A stretch of 64,000 bases of DNA from Ga0077523 sp038324085 (GCA_038324085.1 JBBQHP010000015.1:1-64000); one strand, 5' to 3'. Positions 52,777-61,860 are shown, counted from the first letter of the stretch. Numbers and translations are program-made. Notes: generated by a model not told the origin, from the sequence alone.

Positions 52777-52808
52777 AGCGAGTGCCGGCGCTGGCGCCGG
52801 CACTCGCT
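52777..52808. terminator. Perfect 15-bp hairpin after the methyltransferase gene
   Basis: AGCGAGTGCCGGCGC (52777-52791) pairs perfectly with GCGCCGGCACTCGCT (52794-52808). It lies 20 bases past the stop. There is no good T-run, so it may also act as an mRNA stabiliser. Confidence 0.6.
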
Positions 52809-53241
52809 CTCGGTCGTCTCCCACTGGTCTGGAACGCCTGCCGAGGCACGCGCAGACCGGCGCCCCCGGATCATGCCGTGCCCCCGCCCTCACGGCCCCG
52901 TTGCCGCAGCGCTGTCGGCATCGGCTGACAAGGCAAGCCGGCCTCGTCCGAGAGACTGGGCGCGCGACGGCCGTCACTATCGGGGCGTCACGCAGAGCGA
53001 CGATGTCGCGGCGCGTGATCGGCCGTGCCGGTCCGGGCGCGGCGGACAATGGGCCGATTCCGGCGCGCTTCCAGCGGCTTCAGGGGCGACGGCAGCTCGG
53101 TGCGGCGTCCGACCGCCCCGCGCCGATGCTGCCACCCCATCGCGCTCCTGCCACCAGCGACCAACATTGCACCGCGTCTTGTCGACTCCCCACACCTGCC
53201 CCGACCCGTCAGCGGAAATCCGAAGTCCGGAGGTTCCGAAG
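52809..53241. other. Intergenic region upstream of the lipid kinase gene
   Basis: About 430 bases with no convincing gene. Frames are open over much of it, but their translations are Arg/Pro/Ala-rich and not protein-like. It should hold the promoter for the kinase-phosphoesterase pair. Confidence 0.45.
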
Positions 53242-54198
53242 CTGGATCACGCCTCGCCGCTCCTGTTCGTGATGAATCCTGCGTCGGGTCGCAACGATCC
53301 GGGAGCGACGCGGAGCGCGATCGAAGCCGCGCTCTCGGCGGCGGGAAGAAGCGGTGAGTTCCTGTTCGCGCGCCCGAACGAACTCGCAGCGGTGGCAGCC
53401 CGCGCCGCCGCCACTGCCAGGTCCCGGCAATCGGCCGTGGTCGTGGTCGGCGGGGATGGGACGATCAACGCCGTCGCTCAGGCAGCGCATGCGGAAGGGT
53501 GTCCGATGGGCGTCGTCCCACAGGGCACTTTCAACTATTTCGCCCGGACGCACCGCCTGCCGACCGGCGCGGCCGACGCCACCGCGGCGCTCGCGCGGAG
53601 CCCGGCCGTGCCGGTGCAGGTCGGCTCGATCAACGACCGGATCTTCCTGGTCAATGCCAGCATCGGCCTGTACCGCGAACTGCTGCAGGATCGCGAGGCG
53701 TTCAAGGTGCGTTTCGGGCGCAGTCGCCTGGTAGCGCTGGGCGCTGCCCTGGTGACGATGCTGGGCCAGCACCCGCCCCTGAGAATCGGGATCGAACTCG
53801 GCGGCGCCACGCGCGACGTGACGACACCGACGCTGTTCGTGGGCAACAATCGCCTGCAACTCGAACAGGTGGGACTCGACGAAGCGCCGGCGCTGGACCG
53901 GGGCAGCATCGCGGCCGTGATGATGCGCCCGGTCGGCAGCCTGGCCATGTTCTGGCTGCTGTGCCGTGGCGCAGTGGGCAGTCTCGGCGACGCCGATGCG
54001 CTCGAGCATTTCGAATTCCATCGGATGGTGGTCACGCCCCGCCTTGCGTGGGGACGCCGCAAGATCGAGGTGGCACGCGATGGCGAGGTGACGCGGATGC
54101 GCGTGCCGCTGGAGATCCGGGTTTCCCCACGCCCGCTGTACCTGCTCAAGCCCGCATCCCCAAACCCTGCGGCGCACGTCGGTCCGAGCGACGCATGA
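53242..54198 (+). CDS. Diacylglycerol/sphingosine kinase-like lipid kinase
   Basis: A DAGK-catalytic-domain protein of about 318 residues. The ATP-binding motif is VVGGDGTINAVAQAA (GGDGT about 70-74), preceded by LLFVMNPASGR and followed by PQGTFNYFART, which replaces the usual GTGNDFAR. The start is unusual: the family start should fall just before PLLFVMNP, but the only in-frame ATG/GTG there (53272, 53269) cut into that first strand and lack a ribosome binding site. A CTG at 53242 has GGAGG (53229-53233) at an 8-base spacing, so I propose it. The stop overlaps the next gene's ATG. Confidence 0.8.
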   Translation: MDHASPLLFVMNPASGRNDPGATRSAIEAALSAAGRSGEFLFARPNELAAVAARAAATARSRQSAVVVVGGDGTINAVAQAAHAEGCPMGVVPQGTFNYFARTHRLPTGAADATAALARSPAVPVQVGSINDRIFLVNASIGLYRELLQDREAFKVRFGRSRLVALGAALVTMLGQHPPLRIGIELGGATRDVTTPTLFVGNNRLQLEQVGLDEAPALDRGSIAAVMMRPVGSLAMFWLLCRGAVGSLGDADALEHFEFHRMVVTPRLAWGRRKIEVARDGEVTRMRVPLEIRVSPRPLYLLKPASPNPAAHVGPSDA

Positions 54199-55013
54199 GC
54201 CTCGTACTGCAGATCTCCGATCCCCATTTCGGCACGGAGCAGACCCCGGTCGTCGAGGCATTGGCGGCGCTGTCGCGGCAGCAACGGCCCGACCTGCTGG
54301 TGCTCTCGGGCGACATCACCCAGCGCGCGCGGCGCGCCCAGTTCCGCGCGGCAAGAGCCTTCGTCGATCGCCTCGGCGTGCCGGTGCTGGCCATTCCGGG
54401 CAATCACGACATTCCGCTGTTCGATCTGGGTGCGCGCCTGCGGCACCCGTACGCTCACTACCGCGCCGCTTTCGGCGACGATCTGGAACCGGTCCATTCA
54501 TCCGCGGAACTGCTCGTGCAGTGCGTCAACACGACGCGCTGGTATCGCCACAAGAACGGCGAGATTTCCGTGGCGCAGATCGAGCGCGTCGCCGAGCGCC
54601 TGAGCCGCGCCGAGCGCGCGCAACTACGCGTCGTGGTGGTCCATCAACCCGTCGCCGTACCGCGCCCCGAAGACGAGCACGATCGGCTCCGCGGGCACGC
54701 GGCCGCGCTGCGGCGCTGGTCGGAAGCCGGCGGCGATCTGGTGATGGGTGGCCACATTCATCTGCCCTATGTGATCGCACTTCCCGGGCTCGCGCGGCCG
54801 ATGTGGGCAGTGCAGGCGGGAACGGCGGTTTCGCGCCGGGTGCGCGACGGGATGCCGAATTCGGTCAATCTGATCCGATGCGGCGACGATGCGCCGCAGG
54901 GTCATTGCCTGATCGAACGGTGGGACTACGCAGTCGCCAGCGGCGCTTTCGTGCGTGACTCGGTCACCGAAGTGCAGCCGCGGAAGGCGCCCGGTTCCGT
55001 CCAGGAAACCTGA
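54195..55013 (+). CDS. Metallophosphoesterase
   Basis: A 272-residue calcineurin-like phosphoesterase. The metal motifs in order are ISDPHFG, LSGDIT, PGNHD, VVVHQP and GGHIHLPY. The fold resembles CpdA/3',5'-cyclic-AMP phosphodiesterase-like enzymes, but it may instead act on a phospholipid, as it is translationally coupled (ATGA at 54195-54198) to a lipid kinase. There is no signal peptide. Confidence 0.9.
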   Translation: MSLVLQISDPHFGTEQTPVVEALAALSRQQRPDLLVLSGDITQRARRAQFRAARAFVDRLGVPVLAIPGNHDIPLFDLGARLRHPYAHYRAAFGDDLEPVHSSAELLVQCVNTTRWYRHKNGEISVAQIERVAERLSRAERAQLRVVVVHQPVAVPRPEDEHDRLRGHAAALRRWSEAGGDLVMGGHIHLPYVIALPGLARPMWAVQAGTAVSRRVRDGMPNSVNLIRCGDDAPQGHCLIERWDYAVASGAFVRDSVTEVQPRKAPGSVQET

Positions 55014-55075
55014 ACACCGGGCAGTCGGATCGATCGGCCCGCGAAACCGCAGGCAGCACTGCTGCGGGCGCCGCT

Positions 55076-56176
55076 TCAGCGTGCGGTCCGGTCCAGCAAT
55101 TTCTTCACTTCGGCTTTCCACAAGGCGGCATCGCCAAGACTCGCGTGACCTCGAGTGCGCTCGGAAGCCGGCACCAGGACATACTCGCCGCCGGCGACCC
55201 GCTCGATCTCTCGCTCCATCACGCCGAGCTCGGGTGGATTGCGCTGATCGTCCGCGAAATTGACCGCCGTGACCGCGGCGGTGACGCGACCCAGGTCCGG
55301 TGCCGGATCGTAGTCGCGGGACGAATCCCAGGCGTACAGAAAATCGTTCGCGTCGGTGCTCGGCAGACGCCGCTGCACCAGTCGATCGAGCAGGCGGTCG
55401 GTGGCTTCGAGCGTCGGCGCCTCGCGGTAGTACTGCTGGACGCTCCCGCCGCTGATGGCCGCCATCCGCAGCGCGGTCACGAGCGACTGGGGCTGCCGCT
55501 CGTAATCACCGCCCTGCCACTGCGGATCGTTGCGAATCGCGTCCACGATCAGCTGGCGTTCCATCCGGTTGCGACCCGCGACCTGCGCCGGCAGACACGC
55601 GATGGGCAGCACCGCATCCATGAATCCCGGATATCGTTCGGCCCAGAGCCACGCGTGCATGCCGCCCATGGACGTACCCACGACCATGCGCAGATGGTCG
55701 ACGTGTACGCCTTCGGTGACGACGCGATACTGGGCTTTCACCATGTCGGCATAGCCGTAGTGCGGAAATCGGGCGCGCAGGCCGTCGCTCGGCTTGCTCG
55801 ATCCGCCGTGACCGATGCTGTCCGGAATGATGACGAACCAGCGCCGGGCATCGAGCGGCTGGCCGTCGCCGAACAATTCACCGGCGAAGCGTTCGGTCAG
55901 GAAGCTGGCGGCCCGGCCGCTCGTGCCGTGCAAAAGCAGCACCGCATTGGTCACGTGTCCGCCCGAGTCGCGCATCGGCGTCCCGAGCGTGAGGTAGTGC
56001 AGCTTGAGCTCGGGCTGCGATGTGCCGTCCGCGAAGCGAAATTCGCGGAGCACCAGTTCACCCTGACCCGGCTCGGGATACGACGCCGCCCGTGCCGATG
56101 CTGTCAGCAGCAGTGCCACGGCCGCGAGCTGGGCGGCAACGTATATCCAGGCAAGCGGCCCGAGACTCGATCTCAT
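55076..56176 (-). CDS. Exported alpha/beta hydrolase, homoserine acetyltransferase-like
   Basis: A 366-residue alpha/beta hydrolase with an N-terminal signal or anchor (hydrophobic about 8-28, then SARAASYP). The nucleophile is in VVGTSMGGMHAW; the fold is of the MetX family (HGTSG, PDSIGHGGSSKPSDG, SFLTERF), but such exported versions lack a role in methionine synthesis and are probably esterases. The C-terminal His lies in RTRGHASLGD. ATG 56176 gives the signal peptide. Confidence 0.87.
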   Translation of the reverse strand: MRSSLGPLAWIYVAAQLAAVALLLTASARAASYPEPGQGELVLREFRFADGTSQPELKLHYLTLGTPMRDSGGHVTNAVLLLHGTSGRAASFLTERFAGELFGDGQPLDARRWFVIIPDSIGHGGSSKPSDGLRARFPHYGYADMVKAQYRVVTEGVHVDHLRMVVGTSMGGMHAWLWAERYPGFMDAVLPIACLPAQVAGRNRMERQLIVDAIRNDPQWQGGDYERQPQSLVTALRMAAISGGSVQQYYREAPTLEATDRLLDRLVQRRLPSTDANDFLYAWDSSRDYDPAPDLGRVTAAVTAVNFADDQRNPPELGVMEREIERVAGGEYVLVPASERTRGHASLGDAALWKAEVKKLLDRTAR

Positions 56177-56413
56177 CCCCGGAGTATCGCCACCACCGCC
56201 GGTTCGCGTCAATCGACCATCGACACCCCGACGGCTTGCCTGGCCTTCAGCAAGGAACATTGGCGATCAACGACTGTCTATCAGGCATACGAAAGGGTGC
56301 GCAAGCGCCCCCGGTCCAAACCCCTACGGGCGCACTGCGCCCTCGCCTCGGGGACAGCCCCGAGAGGCATCCGTCGCCGCGCAGCAGAAGCCGCGACCGA
56401 GAAAGGAAACAGC

Positions 56414-56596
56414 ATGAACATTGCCTATCGCAACGTTCTGAACCAACGCAGACCTATCATGATGGTTCAATCGAAACTGCAGCCCTGGTGGGAGCGCATC
56501 AATCGAGGTCCGCTCTATGGCATGCTCATCGTGGTGGCATCCGGCGCGATGACCTTGAGCTTCGCCATCTGGATCCTGCGGCACGTGCTTCACTAG
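56414..56596 (+). CDS. Small single-helix membrane protein
   Basis: A 60-residue protein with a good ribosome binding site (AAAGGAAAC before ATG 56414). Residues about 1-33 are basic and amphipathic and 35-55 form one hydrophobic helix (GMLIVVASGAMTLSFAIWIL). A short C-terminus HVLH follows. I do not recognise a family. The hydrophobic helix, start signal and length argue for a real small protein. Another short frame starts two bases past its stop. Confidence 0.6.
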   Translation: MNIAYRNVLNQRRPIMMVQSKLQPWWERINRGPLYGMLIVVASGAMTLSFAIWILRHVLH

Positions 56597-56598
56597 CC

Positions 56599-56802
56599 AT
56601 GTTCCGCCCCAGGGACACTCGCACCGCGTCTCTCCCGCTCGGAGAAAATGCGGCCAACGACACGAACTTGCGGGCGGCCTATGCACGTTGCCACCTGCCG
56701 GTTCCATTCGAGGCCGCCGTCAGAGACCCGGCGCTGTATGTGTGCTTGCGCAACCTCGCCGAGGCGCGCCGTCGCCGAGCACCGCTGGCTCCGCGACGCT
56801 GA
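56599..56802 (+). CDS. Small hypothetical protein
   Basis: A 67-residue open frame starting ATG 56599, only two bases after the preceding stop, so it would be coupled. It has a plausible helical part: NLRAAYARCHLPVPFEAAVRDPALYVCLRNLAEARRRR. No family is recognised, and the Arg-rich end is also compatible with noise. The residue pattern with two cysteines is protein-like. Confidence 0.4.
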   Translation: MFRPRDTRTASLPLGENAANDTNLRAAYARCHLPVPFEAAVRDPALYVCLRNLAEARRRRAPLAPRR

Positions 56803-56954
56803 GCGGAAGCCGCGTCAGCCGCTGCGCGTGCGGGGTCGTGCCCTCATCATCGGCGAAATCGGCGCGGGGACGATCCGCCACGCCAAGTCGGACTCGTCAT
56901 TGCGCGGGCCACGGCCCGCGGCAGTCGCTAACTGCAGTCGCTCGCAATAATTAC

Positions 56955-56983
56955 TTGACCGATCGTTCCAGATAGGATTCAAT
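56955..56983 (+). promoter_or_regulatory. tetR promoter with TetR operator copy 1
   Basis: TTGACC (56955-56960) as -35 and TTCAAT (56978-56983) as -10 are 17 bases apart. The 16-base GACCGATCGTTCCAGA (56957-56972) covers the -35 and spacer. Its core GAnCGATCGnTC is palindromic. A second identical copy precedes the exported SnoaL gene. The -10 ends eight bases before ATG 56991, so the tetR mRNA may be leaderless or nearly so. Confidence 0.75.
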
Positions 56984-56990
56984 TGCGGCC

Positions 56991-57572
56991 ATGGTACGAA
57001 CCAAACAATTCGACAAGCACGCGGCGCTGGACGACGCCATGGAGCTGTTCTGGCACCGCGGCTATCACGCCACGAGCATCCGGGATCTGGTGGATCGCCT
57101 CGGCGTGAACCGGCAAAGCCTGTACGACACCTACGGTGACAAGGATCAGCTGTTCAAGGCGGCGCTGGAGCGCTACCGCGAGATCCAGGCGGTACCGCTG
57201 CGCAAACTGCTGGAACGCGATGAGCCGGCCCGGCAAGTGCTGGAAGAATTCTTCCGCGGAGCGGTCGACAAGCTCCTGAGCGAGGACTGCAAAGGCTGCT
57301 TCATGGCGAACACGGCGACCGAACTGGCTGGCCACGACGAAGAGATTGCACTGGCGTGTTCGGCGAATGCCCGTCAGATCGAAACCATCCTGGCCGGGCT
57401 GCTGCTGCGCGCCAGACAGGCTGGCGAGATCGCCACGGAGCGGCCGCCCCTGCAGCTCGCGCGATTTTTCATGACGGTGATGAACGGGCTCGCGATCACC
57501 GCCAAGGCGACCCGCGACCGGAAAGTGCTGGACGACGTGGTCGATACCGCGCTCGCCGCACTGGACCATTGA
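56991..57572 (+). CDS. TetR/AcrR-family repressor
   Basis: A 193-residue regulator. The HTH is at about 15-55 (AMELFWHRGYHATSIRDLVDRLGVNRQSLYDTYGDKDQLFKAAL), and the C-terminal helices form the ligand domain with CKGCFMANTATELA. The FWHRGYHATSI pattern and CKGCFM motif are shared with the NemR/YxaF-like branch that senses electrophiles through cysteines; a cysteine pair is present here (C-K-G-C). Identical 16-base sites flank the gene. Confidence 0.9.
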   Translation: MVRTKQFDKHAALDDAMELFWHRGYHATSIRDLVDRLGVNRQSLYDTYGDKDQLFKAALERYREIQAVPLRKLLERDEPARQVLEEFFRGAVDKLLSEDCKGCFMANTATELAGHDEEIALACSANARQIETILAGLLLRARQAGEIATERPPLQLARFFMTVMNGLAITAKATRDRKVLDDVVDTALAALDH

Positions 57573-57612
57573 GCCTGTCGTGCAATGCCCGCGCCCTTTT
57601 TTTTGCTTAGAG

Positions 57613-57641
57613 CAGACCGATCGTTCCAGAATGTTTTCAAC
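57613..57641 (+). promoter_or_regulatory. TetR operator copy 2 and promoter for the exported SnoaL gene
   Basis: The 16-base GACCGATCGTTCCAGA (57615-57630) is identical to that upstream of tetR. The likely -10 TTCAAC (57636-57641) lies at the same distance from it as in copy 1. The gene start is 100 bases further, allowing a normal leader. The matching layout argues for co-regulation of tetR and the SnoaL gene. Confidence 0.75.
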
Positions 57642-57741
57642 CTCGACCCAACCGCCTCAGCCGACACCGGCGGCCATCCTCGTTTTTTCGCGAATCGGCC
57701 CGCCCCGGATTGCGCATTCCCCCACTGAAAGGACCATCTCC

Positions 57742-58296
57742 ATGAACAAGACTCGCAGCCGTATCGCGTCGTTGCTCGCCGTGACGTTACTGGCTTCCGC
57801 CGCCGGCCTGCACGCCCAATCGATTCCCAAGACCTTGAGCCAGCCTGCGACTGACTCTGTCGCAGGCGCCGAGACCCGGTTGCAAGACCAGGTCGAAACG
57901 CTCATGACGGCTTATCTCGGCGTCTGGTCGACGAGCAATCCCGGCAGCTACGATTTCGCCAGGTTCGTGACCGACGATGCGGTGTTCGAATACCCCTATG
58001 CCGATGACGGTTCGCGCCGGCTCGAAGGTCGCACCGCCATCGACCAGGCGGTGAGCGGATTTCCAGCGACGGCCACCGACTGGACCTTCAGCGATCTGCG
58101 GGTGTTCCCGACGCTCTATCCCGACACGTTCTTCGTCGAATACACGGGCAAGGCGTATGCCCCGGCCACGCATCGGCGTTACGAATCCACCTACCTCGGG
58201 CGCATGACGGTCAGGGACGGCAAGATCGCCGAGTACTATGAACTGTGGGAGGTCGATGCCAGGGACGCGGCCTTCGGACTCGCCAGGACCAACTGA
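57742..58296 (+). CDS. Exported SnoaL-like (NTF2-fold) protein
   Basis: A 184-residue protein with a signal peptide (cleavage near LHA-QS, residue 25) and an NTF2-like domain: VETLMTAYLGVWSTSNPGSYDF and FVTDDAVFEYPYADDG. No catalytic residues are evident. ATG 57742 follows GAAAGGA. It is probably under the TetR regulator upstream. It ends before an intrinsic terminator. The function is unknown; family members include isomerases and ketosteroid-binding proteins. Confidence 0.85.
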   Translation: MNKTRSRIASLLAVTLLASAAGLHAQSIPKTLSQPATDSVAGAETRLQDQVETLMTAYLGVWSTSNPGSYDFARFVTDDAVFEYPYADDGSRRLEGRTAIDQAVSGFPATATDWTFSDLRVFPTLYPDTFFVEYTGKAYAPATHRRYESTYLGRMTVRDGKIAEYYELWEVDARDAAFGLARTN

Positions 58297-58349
58297 CCGC
58301 AACGGTCTCGTCAATCCAGGTTTCTCCGCCCTCTCTCCGACGCTGACGG

Positions 58350-58379
58350 GACGGCCCTCACGGGCCGTCTTTCTTTTTT
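58350..58379 (+). terminator. Intrinsic terminator after the SnoaL gene
   Basis: GACGGCCC (58350-58357) pairs with GGGCCGTC (58362-58369) over a TCAC loop, followed by a T-rich tract (58370-58379). It ends the tetR-SnoaL unit. Confidence 0.85.
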
Positions 58380-58583
58380 GCTTTTCCCGCTGGATTGAAC
58401 GATCGAAACCGGCGAGCGCTTCGCGACTGGCCTCCGGACGACCGCGACGCCGTGAGCGAATGCGTTAGCAGCCGGGGGTCACAGCGCCTCGCTCGGCCTG
58501 TACAGTGGGGCGATGTACGGTGGCCCGCGAGCGCCTGCGCCCAAGCTCTTCCGGTCGCGCGGCACCGTGAAACCGGACCGTTC

Positions 58584-58982
58584 ATGCAAGCGGGAGAATT
58601 TCTGTTGGCCGCCGATGCCGTATTGATCGTTCACTTCGCATTCGTGGCATTCGTTACCGGCGGCTTCGCGCTGATCTGGGCCGGTCATTTCGCCGGTTGG
58701 CGCTGGATCGGCAATCGCGCGTTCCGTTCGCTGCATCTCGCCGCCATCACGTTCGTCGCCTTCGAGTCCATGATCGGCATGGTCTGCCCGCTGACGCGGT
58801 GGGAGGCGGCGCTGCGGGGCGAATCCGACGAGCGCTCGTTCATCGCCCGGATCCTGCACGCGGTGCTTTTCCATGACGTGCCGGAATGGGTATTCTCCCT
58901 GGTCTACGTGGCGTTCGCGGTCCTGACCGCGGTCACGATCCGGCTGGTGCCTCTGCGACCGCCCGCGACTTCGGCCCGCTGA
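58584..58982 (+). CDS. DUF2784 membrane protein
   Basis: A 132-residue integral membrane protein with three or four helices. The start ADAVLIVHFAFVAFVTGGF and the polar loop VCPLTRWEAALRG with FHDVPEWVFSLVYVAFA are the DUF2784 signature. Role unknown. ATG 58584 is chosen from this start. It lies 101 bases before iorA, same strand. Confidence 0.87.
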   Translation: MQAGEFLLAADAVLIVHFAFVAFVTGGFALIWAGHFAGWRWIGNRAFRSLHLAAITFVAFESMIGMVCPLTRWEAALRGESDERSFIARILHAVLFHDVPEWVFSLVYVAFAVLTAVTIRLVPLRPPATSAR

Positions 58983-59083
58983 GGGCCGGCGCAATCCTGC
59001 AACAGCCAATCGTCGATACCGGCGGGGAACTCTCTCCGGTTCCACCGGGTCCGATCAGCGATTTTCCCCGAGGAGCAAGACCC

Positions 59084-59530
59084 ATGATCCAGTTCAACGT
59101 GAATGGCCGCGACGTGAGCGTCGACGTCGAACCCGAAATGCCCTTGCTATGGGTACTGCGCGACGAGCTGGGCCTGACCGGAACCAAGTACGGCTGCGGC
59201 ATCTCGCTCTGCGGCGCCTGCACGGTGCATGTCGACGGCGAAGCCACCCGTACCTGCGTGCTGCCGGTAGCTGCCGTGGCGGGAAAGCGCATCACCACCA
59301 TCGAAGGCCTGTCGGCGGATGGCACCCACCCGGTGCAGAAGGCCTGGGTGCAGCTCCAGGTGCCCCAATGCGGCTACTGCCAAAGCGGCCAGATCATGGC
59401 CGCCGCGGCGCTGATCGCGTCGAATGCCAAGCCGGATGACGGTGTCATCGACAGCACCATGAGCAACATCTGCCGCTGCGGCACGTATGTGCGGATCCGC
59501 GACGCCGTGAAGCTCGCGGCCAGCCTGTGA
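59084..59530 (+). CDS. iorA: Isoquinoline 1-oxidoreductase-type small subunit, 2x[2Fe-2S]
   Basis: A 148-residue electron-transfer subunit of a molybdenum hydroxylase. The N-terminal plant-type cluster uses C38, C43, C46 and C58 (GCGISLCGACTVH). The C-terminal four-helix cluster uses C96, C99, C130 and C132 (QCGYCQSGQ, NICRCGTY). ATG 59084 has AGGAG upstream. It is followed 11 bases later by the large subunit. It carries electrons from the Mo centre to an external acceptor. Confidence 0.92.
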   Translation: MIQFNVNGRDVSVDVEPEMPLLWVLRDELGLTGTKYGCGISLCGACTVHVDGEATRTCVLPVAAVAGKRITTIEGLSADGTHPVQKAWVQLQVPQCGYCQSGQIMAAAALIASNAKPDDGVIDSTMSNICRCGTYVRIRDAVKLAASL

Positions 59531-59541
59531 GGAGCGCGACC

Positions 59542-61695
59542 ATGACCACACCGATCGACAGCAGCCGCCGCAATTTCCTCGTCGCTTCCACCGCACTCGG
59601 TGGCGGATTGATGCTGGGCGTGCATCTGCCCGTCTTCGCGCAAGACGCCGGATCCACCGTTGCCGAAGTGACGCACTGGATCGTGATCCAACCCGACGAT
59701 ACGGTGATCATCCGCATCGCCCGCTCTGAATTGGGACAAGGCAGCTTCACCGGGCTCGCGATGCTCGTCGCCGAAGAACTCGAATGCGACTGGGACAAGG
59801 TTCAGCCGGAATACGCAGACGTGAACGAGCACGTACGCCGCAATCGCATCTTCGGTTCGATGACCACGGGCGGCAGTCGCGCGATCCGCGATTCGCACAA
59901 ATACCTGCGCGAGGCTGGCGCGGCCGGTCGCGAGATGCTGCTCACCGCCGCGGCCGGTGAGTGGGGCGTTCCCGTCACCGAGCTCACAGTGAGCAAGGGC
60001 GTGATCATGCATGCCGCCACCAGCCGCAGCACCACCTACGGCAAGATGGCGCCGCTCGCCGGCAAGCTCGAAATGCCGAAGGAGCCGAAGCTGAAGGACC
60101 CGAAGGACTGGAAGCTGCTCGGCACCTCGCCGGCCCGCTTCGACATCCCCGACAAGACGACGGGCCGGCAGATCTACGCTGCCGACGTGCGCCTGCCGGG
60201 CATGGTGCACGCATCGATCGTCCAATGCCCGGTGTTCGGGGGCAAGCTCAAGTCGTACGACAAGTCCAAGATCGAAAACATGCGCGGTGTGAAGAGCGTC
60301 GTCGCGGCCGACGACTGGGTGGCCGTGGTCGCCGACAACTGGTGGCGTGCCAACGAGGCGCTCAAGGCGCTGCCGGTGGAATGGGACGTGGGCCAGAACG
60401 GTGAAGTGACGAGCGAATCCATTCGCGCCTTTCTCCGCACCGGGATCGATGCCACCGACGTGCCCGTGGCTCGCAAGGACGGCGATACGAGTGCCGCCTT
60501 CGCCGCCGCCGACAAGATCGTCGAAGCCGAATATTCGGCACCGTTCCTGAACCACGCGACGCTGGAACCGCAAACCGCCACGGCGCTCATGAAACCCGAC
60601 AGCGTCGAAGTCTGGGTCGGAACCCAGAACGGCGAGGCTTCCATCGCCGCGGCCTCGGAGGCCTCCGGCCTGCCGCTCGAAAAGGTCTACCTGCACAAGA
60701 TGCACGCCGGCGGTGCCTTCGGTCGCCGCACCGCGTTCAACGAGTTCGTGAAGCAGGCGATCAAGATCGCGCAGACCATGCCCGGCACCCCGGTACGCCT
60801 GCAATGGTCGCGCGAAGAAGACATGGTCCAGGGCCGCTACCGCCCGACCACGCTCGTCAAGTTGCGCGGCGCGCTCGACAAGGACGGCAACTGGACCGGC
60901 TGGCATGTACGCCAATCGGAGCCGTCGATCGCTGCCGCGGTGCTCACCCAGTTCCTGAAGGACGGTGTCGACCAGATCGGTACGCGATCGTTCATCGACT
61001 CGCCTTACGGCGTGCCGAACTACACGCTCGAATACGCCATGCGCAATACCCACGTTCTGCTGGGCCCGTGGCGTGCCGTGGCGCACACCCACAATCCGTT
61101 CTTTCGCGAGAGCTTCATCGACGAACTCGCACTCGCAGCCGGCAGGGACCCGTACGAGTTCCGCCGCGCGATGCTCGTGAACAAGCCGAAGGACCTGGCC
61201 GTGCTCGACGCCGTGGCCAAGGCCGTGGGCTGGGGTTCGGCCGCGCCGGCAGGTATTTCCCGTGGCATCGCGGTGGTGGACTCCTATGGCAGCTTCTCGG
61301 CAGCCGCAGTCGAACTCTCGGTGAAGGGCGGCACGGAAGTCGACGTGAAGCGCGTGATCCTCGCGCTGGACCCGGGGCACATCGTGCATCCGGACGCGGT
61401 CAAGGCGCAGATCGAAAGCGGTGTCGTCTGGGCCTTGAGCGCTGCGATGCTCGAGGAAATCACCATCGCCAACGGACGGGTCGTGCAGACCAACTTCTCC
61501 GACTATCCCGTGCTCACCCTGCGGCACACGCCCAAGACGGAATCGATTCTGATGCCGAGCGGCGGATTCTGGGGTGGCGTCGGCGAGCCACCGATGGCGG
61601 CCGTGCTGCCCGCCCTGGGCAATGCGATCTTCGCCGCCACGGGCAAGAGACTCCGTTCGCTGCCGATGAAGAACGAAGGCTTCAGTTATGCGTGA
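59542..61695 (+). CDS. iorB: Isoquinoline 1-oxidoreductase-type large subunit (Mo hydroxylase)
   Basis: A 717-residue molybdopterin subunit with a Tat-type signal (SRRNFLVASTALGGG) at its start, so the holoenzyme is probably exported folded or membrane-linked. The Mo-site loop GGAFGRRTAFNEF is the version seen in IorB-type enzymes, and the catalytic Glu lies in GGFWGGVGEPPMAA near the end. It belongs to the aldehyde/isoquinoline dehydrogenase group. The substrate may be an N-heterocycle or aldehyde. It follows iorA closely; no FAD or haem subunit is adjacent. Confidence 0.92.
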   Translation: MTTPIDSSRRNFLVASTALGGGLMLGVHLPVFAQDAGSTVAEVTHWIVIQPDDTVIIRIARSELGQGSFTGLAMLVAEELECDWDKVQPEYADVNEHVRRNRIFGSMTTGGSRAIRDSHKYLREAGAAGREMLLTAAAGEWGVPVTELTVSKGVIMHAATSRSTTYGKMAPLAGKLEMPKEPKLKDPKDWKLLGTSPARFDIPDKTTGRQIYAADVRLPGMVHASIVQCPVFGGKLKSYDKSKIENMRGVKSVVAADDWVAVVADNWWRANEALKALPVEWDVGQNGEVTSESIRAFLRTGIDATDVPVARKDGDTSAAFAAADKIVEAEYSAPFLNHATLEPQTATALMKPDSVEVWVGTQNGEASIAAASEASGLPLEKVYLHKMHAGGAFGRRTAFNEFVKQAIKIAQTMPGTPVRLQWSREEDMVQGRYRPTTLVKLRGALDKDGNWTGWHVRQSEPSIAAAVLTQFLKDGVDQIGTRSFIDSPYGVPNYTLEYAMRNTHVLLGPWRAVAHTHNPFFRESFIDELALAAGRDPYEFRRAMLVNKPKDLAVLDAVAKAVGWGSAAPAGISRGIAVVDSYGSFSAAAVELSVKGGTEVDVKRVILALDPGHIVHPDAVKAQIESGVVWALSAAMLEEITIANGRVVQTNFSDYPVLTLRHTPKTESILMPSGGFWGGVGEPPMAAVLPALGNAIFAATGKRLRSLPMKNEGFSYA

Positions 61696-61860
61696 GCGCA
61701 CAGCCTCCGACGACAAGCTCGGTATGCGATGACGCCAGGCCTTGATCGCCCCCTCACCCTGATTCACCGCAGGTCTGGGGGAGTGGGGCAGCGGTGAGTG
61801 CCGCCACCCGAGGTTGAGGCCATTCTCAACAGGGAAGGCGGCCGGGGTCGAGGGGGAACC

